A program made the translations under genes and the position numbers. Positions 14,898-24,228 of a stretch of DNA of 64,000 bases are shown here, piece by piece. This DNA is from Pseudomonas putida. Lineage in GTDB: Bacteria > Pseudomonadota > Gammaproteobacteria > Pseudomonadales > Pseudomonadaceae. A model generated the notes under the pieces. That model had not been told where the DNA came from. It made no database searches and saw only the letters and a program-made list of their open reading frames with translations. The stretch lies in assembly GCF_004357765.1 (NCBI RefSeq), contig NZ_SMTE01000004.1:62001-126000 (forward strand), read 5' to 3'. Numbering within the stretch: position 1 is the stretch's first letter; each line of letters begins with the position of its first letter.

Positions 14898-17486
14898 ATG
14901 TCTTCACGTAAATTCGGCATGAACCTGGTAGTGGTCCTGGCCATTGCCGCGCTGTTCACCGGCTTCTGGGCGCTGATCAACCGCCCGGTGTCCGCCCCGG
15001 CCTGGCCCGATCAGATCGCCGGTTTCTCCTACTCGCCGTTCCGTTTGGGCGAAAGCCCACAGAAGGGGCAATACCCCAGCGACGACGAGATGCGCCAGGA
15101 CCTGGAACAGATGAGCAAGATGACGGACAACATCCGCATCTATACCGTGGAGGGCACCCAGGCCGAGATCCCCCGCCTTGCCGAAGAGTTGGGGCTGCGC
15201 GTGACCCTGGGCATCTGGATCAGTCCCGACCTTGAACGCAACGAACGCGAAATCGCCAAAGGCATCGCCCTGGCCAATACCTCGCGCAGCGTCGTGCGCG
15301 TGGTGGTCGGCAACGAAGCGCTGTTCCGCGAAGAGGTCACCCCCGAAGCGTTGATCCAATACCTGGACCGGGTTCGTGCGGCAGTCAAGGTACCGGTCAC
15401 CACCAGCGAGCAATGGCACATCTGGAAAGAGAACCCGGAACTGGCCCGCCATGTCGACCTTATCGCCGCGCACATCCTGCCCTACTGGGAATTCGTGCCC
15501 ATGAAGGACTCGGTGGAGTTCGTCCTCGACCGGGCTCGCGAGCTCAAGCGCCAGTTCCCGCGCAAGCCACTGCTGCTATCGGAAGTCGGCTGGCCGAGCA
15601 ACGGTCGCATGCGCGGCGGCGCCGACGCTACCCAGGCCGATCAGGCGATCTACCTGCGGACACTGGTCAACACCCTCAACCGACGCGGCTACAACTACTT
15701 CGTCATCGAAGCCTACGACCAGCCATGGAAGGCCAGCGACGAAGGTTCGGTAGGTGCCTACTGGGGCGTGTTCAACGCCGAGCGCCAACAGAAGTTCAAC
15801 TTCGAAGGGCCGGTGGTGGCGATTCCCCAGTGGCGGGCCCTGGCAGTCGCCTCGGTGGTGCTGGCGATGATCGCCCTCGCCGTCTTGCTGATCGACGGCT
15901 CGGCCCTGCGTCAGCGGGGCAGGACCTTCCTGACCTTCATCACTTTCCTGTGCGGTTCGGTCCTGGTGTGGATCGCCTATGACTACAGCCAGCAGTACAG
16001 CACCTGGTTCAGCTTGACCGTCGGCGTATTGCTGGCCCTTGGCGCCCTGGGGGTATTCATCGTATTGCTCACCGAAGCCCACGAACTGGCCGAGGCGGTA
16101 TGGATTCACAAGCGGCGCCGAGAGTTCTTGCCGGTACAGGCCGACAGCGCCTACCGACCCAAGGTGTCGGTACATGTGCCTTGCTACAACGAGCCTCCGG
16201 AGATGGTCAAGCAGACTCTCGATGCCCTCGCCGCGCTGGACTACCCCGACTACGAAGTATTGGTGATCGACAACAACACCAAGGACCCGGCCGTGTGGGA
16301 ACCCCTCAAGGCCCATTGCGAGAAGCTCGGCGAGCGCTTCAAGTTCTTCCATGTCGCGCCCCTGGCTGGTTTCAAGGGTGGCGCACTCAACTACCTGATT
16401 CCGCACACGGCCAAGGATGCCGAAGTGATCGCGGTGATCGATTCGGACTACTGCGTCGATCGCAACTGGCTCAAGCACATGGTGCCGCACTTCGCCGACC
16501 CGAAGATCGCCGTGGTGCAATCGCCGCAGGACTACCGCGACCAACACGAGAGCGCCTTCAAGAAACTGTGCTACAGCGAGTACAAGGGCTTTTTCCACAT
16601 CGGCATGGTCACCCGCAACGACCGTGATGCGATCATCCAGCATGGCACCATGACCATGACCCGGCGCACCGTGCTGGAAGAGCTTGGCTGGGCGGACTGG
16701 TGCATCTGCGAAGATGCCGAACTGGGTTTGCGCGTTTTCGAGAAAGGTCTGTCGGCGGCCTATGCCCACAACAGCTACGGTAAGGGTCTGATGCCGGACA
16801 CCTTCATCGACTTCAAGAAACAACGCTTCCGCTGGGCCTATGGTGCCATCCAGATCATCAAGCATCATGCTGGTCAACTGCTGCGCGGCAAGGGCAGTGA
16901 ACTGACCCGCGGCCAGCGTTACCACTTCCTCGCCGGCTGGCTGCCATGGATCGCCGACGGCATGAATATCTTCTTCACCGTCGGCGCCTTGCTGTGGTCG
17001 GCAGCGATGATCATCGTGCCGCACCGGGTCGACCCGCCACTGATGATTTTCGCCATTCCGCCACTGGCGCTGTTCTTCTTCAAGGTTGGCAAGATCGTCT
17101 TTCTCTACCGCAGAGCGGTCGGGGTCAACCTCAAGGACGCCTTCGCCGCCGCGCTGGCGGGGCTGGCCTTGTCCCACACCATTGCCAAGGCCGTGCTGTA
17201 CGGTTTCTTCACCAGCAGCATGCCGTTCTTCCGCACCCCGAAGAACGCCGACAGCCATGGTCTGATGGTGGCGATTGCCGAAGCCCGTGAGGAACTGTTC
17301 ATCATGTTGCTGCTATGGGGCGCGGCAGCGGGTATCTACCTGGTGCAAGGCCTGCCCAGCTCGGATATGCGCTTCTGGGTCGCCATGCTGCTGGTGCAAT
17401 CGTTACCGTACCTGGCGGCGCTGGTGATGGCGTTGCTGTCCTCGCTACCGAAACCGGCGCACCAGGCTGATCCGGTCAAGGTGTAG
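14898..17486 (+). CDS. ndvB: Membrane glucan synthase: GH17 domain fused to GT2 (NdvB-like)
   Basis: 862 residues. One N-terminal membrane segment (8-26); a periplasmic GH17-like domain (about 35-300) with candidate catalytic Glu140 (VVVGNEALF) and Glu229 (LLLSEVGWPSNG); three membrane segments (about 313-335, 344-362, 369-392); a cytosolic GT2 domain with VSVHVPCYNEPP, DSD at 515-517, CEDAEL near 604 and QRFRW at 642-646; and several C-terminal membrane helices. The layout matches P. aeruginosa NdvB, which makes beta-1,3-linked cyclic glucans involved in biofilm antibiotic tolerance. GH17 domains normally cleave or transfer beta-1,3 glucan, so this part may trim or cyclise the product. Confidence 0.88.
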   Translation: MSSRKFGMNLVVVLAIAALFTGFWALINRPVSAPAWPDQIAGFSYSPFRLGESPQKGQYPSDDEMRQDLEQMSKMTDNIRIYTVEGTQAEIPRLAEELGLRVTLGIWISPDLERNEREIAKGIALANTSRSVVRVVVGNEALFREEVTPEALIQYLDRVRAAVKVPVTTSEQWHIWKENPELARHVDLIAAHILPYWEFVPMKDSVEFVLDRARELKRQFPRKPLLLSEVGWPSNGRMRGGADATQADQAIYLRTLVNTLNRRGYNYFVIEAYDQPWKASDEGSVGAYWGVFNAERQQKFNFEGPVVAIPQWRALAVASVVLAMIALAVLLIDGSALRQRGRTFLTFITFLCGSVLVWIAYDYSQQYSTWFSLTVGVLLALGALGVFIVLLTEAHELAEAVWIHKRRREFLPVQADSAYRPKVSVHVPCYNEPPEMVKQTLDALAALDYPDYEVLVIDNNTKDPAVWEPLKAHCEKLGERFKFFHVAPLAGFKGGALNYLIPHTAKDAEVIAVIDSDYCVDRNWLKHMVPHFADPKIAVVQSPQDYRDQHESAFKKLCYSEYKGFFHIGMVTRNDRDAIIQHGTMTMTRRTVLEELGWADWCICEDAELGLRVFEKGLSAAYAHNSYGKGLMPDTFIDFKKQRFRWAYGAIQIIKHHAGQLLRGKGSELTRGQRYHFLAGWLPWIADGMNIFFTVGALLWSAAMIIVPHRVDPPLMIFAIPPLALFFFKVGKIVFLYRRAVGVNLKDAFAAALAGLALSHTIAKAVLYGFFTSSMPFFRTPKNADSHGLMVAIAEAREELFIMLLLWGAAAGIYLVQGLPSSDMRFWVAMLLVQSLPYLAALVMALLSSLPKPAHQADPVKV

Positions 17487-17505
17487 GCGATCCCGCCCGG
17501 TGCTT

Positions 17506-19890
17506 TCAAGCTGCCCGGCATTGAGCGGGCAGCGTCTCATAATGGCGGTTTGGATCGAGTTTCTCGGCTGGCTGGAACTCGAGGATGCAGGTGCGCGCTC
17601 CCGGTATCTCGACCGACAGGCTTGCGCCCTGGCGGTAGTCGTGCAAGAAGACCACACCCGCGTGCTGAACCAGAGTGACGAACTCGCCGGCGGCGTCAGT
17701 GACTTTCGCGCCGGCAGGAATGGGCTTTCCATCGTGCGATACCATCAACAGCAACCGTCTGCGTTGCTGGACGTCGAATGCCACCTTCGAAACCGTGCCT
17801 CGACGCGCCTGCACGGTGACGATCGCATTATCCAGTTCAGCGCTGCGCGGCAGACTGCGTGAACGCACCTGTACCGGCACCTCTCGGTAAGGCTCGACCT
17901 GCGCCACTACCGCTCGCCCGTTACCGTCGGTGCGCACCGGGCCGCTGGGGGTCGTCACTTCGATATCCTCCAGCGCAGCGACGTTCAACAACGCAAAGGT
18001 ATCGTGCACGGAATAAGGCGAAAGAGTGATGCCCTCCTCGTGGGCAACCGCCGCACCCCGAAGGTTGGCAGACACGCTGCGATCGTCGCGACCATTACCT
18101 GCATAATCGAGGCGCATCTGGTTGGAATCGTTTCGCAGTGACACACCCGCGCGGCTGCGTAGTCCATCCTGGCCGGCCCGCTGTTCCAGGCCCAGGTCAT
18201 AGTCGAGCCGGTCATTGACCTGTTGACGCAGGGTGATCCCAGTCCGTCGAGTTTCACCTTTGCCGACGTGGGAAAGCCGTAGCCGCCGCTTTCCGTCCAA
18301 TGGCACGCTGAGCCCGAGGTACATCGCTCGCCCGCCCCTGCCTGTACGACTTGCCCAGTCCACCCCGACATTGACAGTGGCCTTGGACAGCGCCTTCGAC
18401 CAGGCCAGGTGGGTGCGGCCGAGGCGCTGTCCGTCGGCCAGGCGCGACTGTCCGAGACCAAAGCTGAACCCTCCCAGACGAGCCTGTTGCGAAGACAGCG
18501 AAAAGGAGTATTGGTGGCGTTCGAACGCAACCTGTCCAGACTTGTCTGCAGTGTTCAACGCCTCATGGAGCTGGCGATAGCCAGAGGTCTGCCGCGAGTA
18601 GTCGACGGTTGCCTGCCAGTTGCGTCCCCATCGTTGCGCCAGGCGCAGTTGGCTCTGCGAGCCCACGTGTCCATGTCGACCGGCCCAGGACTGTCGCCAG
18701 ACTGTCGAGATTTGCGCATCGGTCCAGGCAAGCAGCCCGAGCCCCACACCCAAAGCCTGATAATCGGCGTTGGCCAGCGCGCCGCTTGCGGTCGCCAGGC
18801 GTCCGCCGAGGTTACCGTTCCAGCCCCCGCTAAGCACCGTAGGCGAGTGCTCGTGGTCACGCATTGCCCCCAAACCGTAGGTGAACCCGGCGGGCGAGTC
18901 GAGCCCGACCGAGGGAGGCGTCGCAACATTCAGCCTGCGCCTCTTGCCATCGGCCTCGATGATGCTCACTTCGAGAGGTGCGAGGGGGTCGACCAGTGCT
19001 GGCGGCACCAGGGCGAATGGCCCCGCCGGAACCAGGGTAGCGTGCACCAGTCTTCCCCCCTGACGCACTTCGACACGCGCTGGGGTCTGAGCGATGCCTT
19101 CGATGGTCCGCTGGTCGCTCGCCTCGTGCAAGGCCTGCTCAGGGAATGCTTGAACACCTGTCACCGCCATGCCACCCAGGAGCGGATTTCGCAGATCTAT
19201 CTGCCCAAGCTGAAAGACCAGCGCCGGCTGCTCAAAAGTTCGCTGGGCATAGGCATCGAGCCAGTCGACCCGCTGTTGCCCGTCCAGGCTGCCGGCCAAT
19301 TGATGGCTTCGAAGCACCCAATTTCCAGCGTTGAGCCCCAGCTCGGTCCTGGCAGTCCAGGCATCCTCTGCGTTTACGCCAAATCGATTTTGCGACCAGG
19401 CCAGATCGTAGTTGAGCACCCCTGCCATACCGCCGGAGTCGTAATGGGCGGACGATTGGCCGTGGCGATCGCGGGACAGCGCCTGGGGCGGTACGATCAG
19501 GTCCACTGCCGAGGCCTGGGGGTCGAGGTGCACGATGCTTTGCGGATGTGACGCCTGGAAGCGTTCGCAGTCAACGCCAGGACTGTCGAGCTGCCCCGGT
19601 GGAGCGACCATGTGCGCGGAATCGAGTAGAGGCCGGTCTATACACAATTCACCGGCTTGGGTGATGCGCACCTCCACCCGCCCCAGGGCCCGCCCATTGA
19701 CCGTCAATGCTACCGGGTGGGTGCCGGGAGTGAAGCGCGCAGCGTTGGCGAGGTACTCCGCCACGCCGGGGTCGATGCCTCGCTCACGCAAGGTCTGCCG
19801 ATCGAACCCGGCCGCTTGCGCATGCCCCGTGCTGCACAGTGCCGACATGCAGCACCCCAGCAATGCTATCCAGGCGAACGGCTTGAGCAT
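17506..19890 (-). CDS. Outer-membrane fimbrial usher
   Basis: 794 residues, slightly short for the FimD/PapC family. Signal peptide at 1-26 (ends GHAQA). An N-terminal domain with FDRQTLRERGIDP, then a long beta-rich region rich in alternating residues (YGLGAMRDHEHSP, GGRLATASGALANADYQALGVG, AWSKALSKATVNVGVDW), then C-terminal beta-sandwich domains ending in ACRAA-like residues with two cysteines (TCILEF and AQCRAA). It would form the outer-membrane pore that assembles subunits delivered by the adjacent chaperone. Its start overlaps the chaperone stop by one base (TGATG). Confidence 0.87.
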   Translation of the reverse strand: MLKPFAWIALLGCCMSALCSTGHAQAAGFDRQTLRERGIDPGVAEYLANAARFTPGTHPVALTVNGRALGRVEVRITQAGELCIDRPLLDSAHMVAPPGQLDSPGVDCERFQASHPQSIVHLDPQASAVDLIVPPQALSRDRHGQSSAHYDSGGMAGVLNYDLAWSQNRFGVNAEDAWTARTELGLNAGNWVLRSHQLAGSLDGQQRVDWLDAYAQRTFEQPALVFQLGQIDLRNPLLGGMAVTGVQAFPEQALHEASDQRTIEGIAQTPARVEVRQGGRLVHATLVPAGPFALVPPALVDPLAPLEVSIIEADGKRRRLNVATPPSVGLDSPAGFTYGLGAMRDHEHSPTVLSGGWNGNLGGRLATASGALANADYQALGVGLGLLAWTDAQISTVWRQSWAGRHGHVGSQSQLRLAQRWGRNWQATVDYSRQTSGYRQLHEALNTADKSGQVAFERHQYSFSLSSQQARLGGFSFGLGQSRLADGQRLGRTHLAWSKALSKATVNVGVDWASRTGRGGRAMYLGLSVPLDGKRRLRLSHVGKGETRRTGITLRQQVNDRLDYDLGLEQRAGQDGLRSRAGVSLRNDSNQMRLDYAGNGRDDRSVSANLRGAAVAHEEGITLSPYSVHDTFALLNVAALEDIEVTTPSGPVRTDGNGRAVVAQVEPYREVPVQVRSRSLPRSAELDNAIVTVQARRGTVSKVAFDVQQRRRLLLMVSHDGKPIPAGAKVTDAAGEFVTLVQHAGVVFLHDYRQGASLSVEIPGARTCILEFQPAEKLDPNRHYETLPAQCRAA
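17510..17533. terminator. Hairpin at the convergent ndvB/usher ends
   Basis: GCTGCCCG (17510-17517) pairs with CGGGCAGC (17526-17533). It overlaps the last codons of the usher gene and lies 23 bases after the ndvB stop. No T tract, so terminator function is only possible. Confidence 0.4.
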
Positions 19891-20606
19891 CAGTGTTCGG
19901 ACGGCTGGAGCGTGGTCTCGAAGGCTCCGACCGCAAACCCATACACGGTCGCCGGGAATATGCGTACCCGCTGCACGTCACTGCGTGCAAGGTGATCCGA
20001 AGAAGCCAGCAGGGATTGACCGGGCAGGAGGTAACTACGCGGTAACGAAACGTTTTTGCCAGAGGGCAACAGCACGACATCCTGCGCCAGACGCACCACA
20101 TGCAGACTCGGATTCGTCACCCTCAGCTGACCGGCGTCCAGACTCCAGACGAGCTGGGTCCAAGGTGTGCGATCCAGTTCCAGTCCCCTTGGATGAATGA
20201 GCAATGGAAGGTTCTGGCGGATCGTCACCCCTACCTTGGTGACGCTGTCACCGCCGGGGCTCAGTTCCGGAACGCCTTCGAACACCACGCGCTTTAGCCG
20301 TTGCCCCTGCAAGGGCACATCATCGCGCAGGATGAACCGCACCACCTGCTCCTGACCTGCCTCCACCCGCCAGGCCGGCTGAGTCAGGAACACCAATGGT
20401 TCATCATCCTCAGGGATGTCTTGGATCGTCACCAGCAACAATGCCGCCCGGTCGTCATCGTTGCGCACTCGGATCGACGTCTCGCCGTCCGCCTCGTGGA
20501 CGATGACAACCGAGGTTTCCGGTACCATCCCGTCCGCCAGCGTGGGCAAAGGTCTGAGGAGGAATACGCTGGCCAGGCCAATCGCAGCAAACAGGAACGG
20601 TTTCAT
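19890..20606 (-). CDS. Periplasmic pilus chaperone, PapD-like
   Basis: 238 residues with signal peptide MKPFLFAAIGLASVFLLRPL and cleavage after TLA or so. Two Ig-like domains: the first contains IRVRNDDDRAALLLVTIQD and LVFLTQPAWRVEAGQEQVVRF, the second VWSLDAGQLRVTNPSLHVVRL. The KVGVTIRQNLPLLIHP strand corresponds to the G1 donor strand plus the conserved IP. It would stabilise the DUF1120 subunit and deliver it to the usher encoded downstream. Located 8 bases after the subunit gene. Confidence 0.88.
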   Translation of the reverse strand: MKPFLFAAIGLASVFLLRPLPTLADGMVPETSVVIVHEADGETSIRVRNDDDRAALLLVTIQDIPEDDEPLVFLTQPAWRVEAGQEQVVRFILRDDVPLQGQRLKRVVFEGVPELSPGGDSVTKVGVTIRQNLPLLIHPRGLELDRTPWTQLVWSLDAGQLRVTNPSLHVVRLAQDVVLLPSGKNVSLPRSYLLPGQSLLASSDHLARSDVQRVRIFPATVYGFAVGAFETTLQPSEH

Positions 20607-20614
20607 CTATGCCC

Positions 20615-21262
20615 TCAGAGGTAGTGCACTTCGAGCGTAGAGGCACCGTCGAGCTCTATACCTGCGCCAACATCCAGGTTGTTGAGGGGTGAGATGTACA
20701 GATTCACGCGCATCTGCGCGGTCAGGCTTTGAATCGCCACCGGCTGGCTGCTGTTGCCTGGCGCGAAGCTATGCAGGGTATTGGACCGACTGTTGGTGAG
20801 GCGGTTGTGAGATACCCCATCTTCGCGCATCCAACTGGCACCACCATTGCCACTGAAAAAGCGGGAGACTGCCTTCTTGCCATCCACCTCGATGCTCGAA
20901 CCGAGAATGGCCAACTGATAGTTACCTATCTTGTTGCTCCCATTCATGCCCAGGCCGAAGTTGTATCCGTCCACGGTCGCTGCGCTACCGGCCCGGGAAT
21001 CTATCGCGCGCAAGCCGAACCGGGTCGGTCCGTCGCACTGGATGTTGAGTACTTGATAGGGCGAATCGATCTGGGTGAACTGGGTCTGCGACAGCTGTTT
21101 ACTGCTGATGGTCTTGAAGTTGTACTCGCCGCCACCACTGAGGGTGGGCATGCAGGCACTGGGCCTGATCACGCCGCTGACGGTAATCTCGGCGCTGCCA
21201 GCCCAAGCCAATGGGCTGGCTCCCATGGCTGCCAACACGAGCAGGCGGTGTAGTCGTTTCAT
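20615..21262 (-). CDS. DUF1120-type secreted subunit of a chaperone-usher system
   Basis: 215 residues from ATG at 21262, chosen for the GAGGAG site seven bases upstream; longer in-frame starts lack a signal peptide at the front. Signal peptide ends SPLAWA. The mature protein resembles DUF1120 proteins such as E. coli YhcF (recognised from VSGVIRPSACMPTLSGGG and the paired cysteines at SACM and IQCDG). The C-terminus ends VHYL with a Tyr two from the end, the typical chaperone-recognition position of pilins. First gene of a subunit-chaperone-usher operon; no adhesin gene is present. Confidence 0.8.
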   Translation of the reverse strand: MKRLHRLLVLAAMGASPLAWAGSAEITVSGVIRPSACMPTLSGGGEYNFKTISSKQLSQTQFTQIDSPYQVLNIQCDGPTRFGLRAIDSRAGSAATVDGYNFGLGMNGSNKIGNYQLAILGSSIEVDGKKAVSRFFSGNGGASWMREDGVSHNRLTNSRSNTLHSFAPGNSSQPVAIQSLTAQMRVNLYISPLNNLDVGAGIELDGASTLEVHYL

Positions 21263-21443
21263 GTTCAAGCTCCTCGTTATCAAAACGTCGCCACAATGGC
21301 TGGAGGAGCTTATGAGCTGGCCTGGCGCGAGGTCAGACGGCAAGCATTCCGAGAGAAACCATCCCCCGTGAATGCTCAGCCTGAGGCGTTTTGCTTTAGA
21401 CTATTGCCCCCTTGCCTGCCTTGCCCGCTTCTGGAGTACCACG

Positions 21444-22595
21444 ATGACGGCCCCAGCCGACCTCACCCCAACCCTGCAACTGGCCTGCGACCTGATCCGT
21501 CGCCCGTCGGTCACCCCCGTCGACGCCGACTGCCAGGCGCAGATGATGAATCGCCTTGGCGCCGTGGGCTTCCAGCTCGAGCCGATGCGCATTGAGGACG
21601 TCGACAATTTCTGGGCGACCCACGGCAACCAGGACGGTCCGGTACTGTGTTTCGCCGGCCATACCGACGTGGTGCCCACCGGTCCGGTGCAGCAGTGGCA
21701 GCATGAGCCTTTCGAGGCGCTGATCGATGCCGACGGCATGCTCTGCGGCCGTGGCGCGGCTGACATGAAAGGCAGTCTGGCATCCATGGTGATCGCCAGC
21801 GAACGCTTCGTGCAGGACTACCCGAACCACCGCGGCAAGGTCGCCTTTCTCATCACCAGCGACGAGGAAGGCCCGGCCCACCATGGCACCAAAGCCGTGG
21901 TCGAGCGCCTGAAGGCCCGCAACGAGCGCCTGGACTGGTGCATCGTCGGCGAGCCGTCGAGCACCACCCTGCTCGGTGACGTGGTCAAGAACGGCCGTCG
22001 TGGCTCGCTGGGCGCCAAGCTCACCGTGCGCGGCAAACAAGGCCATGTGGCCTACCCGCACCTGGCGCGCAACCCGATCCACCTGGCCGCCCCGGCCCTG
22101 GCCGAACTGGCCGCGGAGCACTGGGACGAAGGCAACGCGTTCTTCCCGCCGACCAGCTTCCAGATCTCCAATCTGAATTCCGGCACCGGTGCCACCAACG
22201 TCGTGCCGGGAGAGCTCACCGCGCTGTTCAACTTCCGCTTCTCCACCGAATCGACCGTCGAAGGCCTGCAGGCGCGGGTATCGGCAATCCTCGACAAGCA
22301 CCAGCTGGACTGGTCGATCGACTGGGCACTGTCGGGCCTTCCGTTCCTCACCGAACCCGGCGAACTGCTCGATGCAGTCTCGGCCAGCATCAAAGGCGTC
22401 ACCGGTCGCGACACCCAGCCCTCCACCAGCGGTGGCACCTCCGATGGCCGCTTCATCGCCACCATGGGTACCCAGGTGGTCGAACTCGGCCCGGTCAACG
22501 CCACCATCCACCAGGTCGACGAACGTATCCTGGCCAGCGACCTCGACCTGCTGACCGAGATCTACTACCAGACCCTGGTGCGGTTGCTCGCCTGA
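21444..22595 (+). CDS. dapE: Succinyl-diaminopimelate desuccinylase
   Basis: 383 residues from ATG at 21444; the frame is open from 21372 but that start lacks a ribosome site and family similarity. M20 metallopeptidase with [13 protein letters not shown] (first zinc His), [15 protein letters not shown] (bridging Asp), [14 protein letters not shown] (catalytic Glu) and a late NATIHQVDE His. It hydrolyses N-succinyl-LL-DAP, completing the succinylase branch begun by DapD and DapC. It overlaps rlmA by one base. Confidence 0.97.
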   Translation: MTAPADLTPTLQLACDLIRRPSVTPVDADCQAQMMNRLGAVGFQLEPMRIEDVDNFWATHGNQDGPVLCFAGHTDVVPTGPVQQWQHEPFEALIDADGMLCGRGAADMKGSLASMVIASERFVQDYPNHRGKVAFLITSDEEGPAHHGTKAVVERLKARNERLDWCIVGEPSSTTLLGDVVKNGRRGSLGAKLTVRGKQGHVAYPHLARNPIHLAAPALAELAAEHWDEGNAFFPPTSFQISNLNSGTGATNVVPGELTALFNFRFSTESTVEGLQARVSAILDKHQLDWSIDWALSGLPFLTEPGELLDAVSASIKGVTGRDTQPSTSGGTSDGRFIATMGTQVVELGPVNATIHQVDERILASDLDLLTEIYYQTLVRLLA

Positions 22596-23407
22596 TGCTC
22601 ACCTGCCCTCTTTGCCAGGCGGCCCTGACGCGGCTCGACAATGGTGTGGTATGCCCCGCCGGGCACCGCTTCGATCGCGCCCGCCAGGGGTACCTGAACC
22701 TGTTGCCGGTGCAGCACAAGAACAGCCGCGACCCAGGTGACAACCAGGCCATGGTCGAGGCCCGCCGCGATTTCCTCGAAGGCGGGCATTACGCTCCGGT
22801 GGCCCGGCGTCTGGCCGAACTCGCCGCCGAGCGCCAGCCCAAGGCCTGGCTCGACATCGGTTGCGGCGAAGGCTACTACACCGCACAGCTCGCCCAGGCC
22901 GTGCCCCAGGCCGACGGCTATGCGCTGGACATCTCCCGCGAGGCGGTCAAACGCGCCTGCCGGCGAGCTCCGTCGGTCACCTGGATGGTGGCCAGCATGG
23001 CCCGGGTACCGCTGGCCGATGCCAGTTGTCAGTTCATCGCCAGCGTATTCAGCCCGCTGGACTGGGCCGAGGCCAAGCGCGTGCTCGGCCCCGGCGGCGG
23101 CCTGATGCGGGTCGGCCCGACCAGCGGCCACCTGATGGAACTGCGTGAAGTGCTCTACGATGAAGTGCGCCCTTACGCTGACGACAAGCACCTGGCCTTG
23201 GTGCCGCCCGGCATGGCCCACGACCATAGCGAGATCCTCGAGTTTCGCCTGAGCCTGGCCGCGCCCAAGGCCCGTGCCGACCTGCTGGCGATGACCCCGC
23301 ACGGCTGGCGCGCCAGTGCCGAGAAGCGCGCCCGGGTGATCGATCAGCCCGAGCCCTTCGAGGTCACGGTTTCCATGCGTTATGACTATTTCGTGCGCCA
23401 AGACTGA
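22595..23407 (+). CDS. rlmA: 23S rRNA (guanine-N1)-methyltransferase RlmA
   Basis: 270 residues. N-terminal zinc finger CPLCQAAL and CPAGH (four ligands Cys/Cys/Cys/His), a linker GYLNLLPVQHKNSRDPGDN typical of RlmA, then a SAM-binding Rossmann domain with WLDIGCGEGYYT. E. coli RlmA methylates G745 of 23S rRNA; the long Pseudomonas-type protein is expected to do the same. Starts in the dapE stop (TGATG). Confidence 0.93.
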   Translation: MLTCPLCQAALTRLDNGVVCPAGHRFDRARQGYLNLLPVQHKNSRDPGDNQAMVEARRDFLEGGHYAPVARRLAELAAERQPKAWLDIGCGEGYYTAQLAQAVPQADGYALDISREAVKRACRRAPSVTWMVASMARVPLADASCQFIASVFSPLDWAEAKRVLGPGGGLMRVGPTSGHLMELREVLYDEVRPYADDKHLALVPPGMAHDHSEILEFRLSLAAPKARADLLAMTPHGWRASAEKRARVIDQPEPFEVTVSMRYDYFVRQD

Positions 23408-23424
23408 GCACACTGGAGCCCCCT

Positions 23425-23799
23425 ATGCGCCAACCTGATATCGAGATCTATCTCAAAGACGCCGACGTCGACCACAAGCAAATCGCCCAGTGGCTCGACC
23501 AAGCTGTAGGCACTTGCAGCGAATGGCAGCAGAAAGGCCAGACCTACAAGTGCAAGGCCGGTAACATTCCGGTCACTTGGTTACCCAAAGCTGTAGGGAA
23601 ATGGAACAGTCTTTATCTGGAAAGTGACCAGACTCCGTGGGAAGACGATGTCGCCTGCGCACGCGCCGCCTTTGCCGCGCTGGGCGTGGAAGTCCGCTGC
23701 GCGCCGGGTGGCTGGGTCGAGGAAGACGGTGAAGAGGATGCCGATCGATGGATCCGCATCAGCGCCGACGGTGAAGAAGAAATCACCTGGCGCACCTGA
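23425..23799 (+). CDS. Conserved small acidic protein of unknown function
   Basis: 124 residues, 17 bases after rlmA and on the same strand, so probably co-transcribed with dapE-rlmA. No signal peptide or membrane segment. It has three cysteines (GTCSEW, YKCKAG, VACARA region plus VRCAPGG) and a strongly acidic C-terminus (VEEDGEEDADRW, ADGEEEITW). The same gene follows rlmA in other Pseudomonas genomes as I recall them. Function not known; no family motif recognised. Confidence 0.85.
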   Translation: MRQPDIEIYLKDADVDHKQIAQWLDQAVGTCSEWQQKGQTYKCKAGNIPVTWLPKAVGKWNSLYLESDQTPWEDDVACARAAFAALGVEVRCAPGGWVEEDGEEDADRWIRISADGEEEITWRT

Positions 23800-23814
23800 C
23801 AGCATGGTGTTCTC

Positions 23815-23901
23815 TGTAGGAGCGGGCTTGTCCCGCGAAGCGAACACCGCGGTGACTGGCACCGGCTGCGCCGGTGTTCGCGGGGCAAGCCCGCTCCTAC
23901 A
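23815..23901. repeat. Inverted pair of REP elements (BIME)
   Basis: TGTAGGAGCGGGCTTGTCCC and on (from 23815) faces its inverse ending GCAAGCCCGCTCCTACA (to 23901). The arms can pair over about 35 bases, with an inner CACCGG/CCGGTG stem. It separates the rlmA transcript from the convergent cold-shock gene and could act as a transcript end or stabiliser. Confidence 0.95.
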
Positions 23902-23918
23902 CGCTTACAGCCAGAGGC

Positions 23919-24128
23919 TCAGAGGCCTACCACGTCCTCGGCTTGCAGGCCTTTCTGGCCCTGCACGCAGGCGTATTCCACCCGCTGCCCTTCGACCAGG
24001 GTACGATGCCCCTCACCGCGGATCGCCCGATAGTGGACGAAGACATCCGCACCACCTTCGCGCTGAATGAAGCCATAACCCTTGGCATCGTTGAACCACT
24101 TTACATTCCCAGTCTCACGAGACGACAT
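23919..24128 (-). CDS. Cold-shock domain protein
   Basis: 69 residues, a single CSD. RNP1 reads KGYGFIQ (usually KGFGFI) and RNP2 reads VFVHYRAI (usually VFVHFSAI), so two aromatic positions are Tyr rather than Phe and a Ser is Arg. [11 protein letters not shown] is canonical. Such proteins bind single-stranded RNA or DNA as chaperones. The gene has a leader of about 95 bases if the TATACT at 24229-24234 is its -10, which suits post-transcriptional control as in other csp genes. Confidence 0.93.
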   Translation of the reverse strand: MSSRETGNVKWFNDAKGYGFIQREGGADVFVHYRAIRGEGHRTLVEGQRVEYACVQGQKGLQAEDVVGL

Positions 24129-24228
24129 CTGAACTACTCCGGTTTTTTATTGTGAAGATCGCCTTGCAGGCACAAGGTCACCCCCGTGCCGACGCCGCTT
24201 GCTCGAATATCTTGCAAGGTGCAGGCCG

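Noticed and set aside
15576-17258. A 560-codon minus-strand frame opposite ndvB
   Set aside because: The plus strand encodes intact GH17 and GT2 motifs; the opposite frame is low-complexity and His/Gln-rich, a normal effect of GC-skewed codons.
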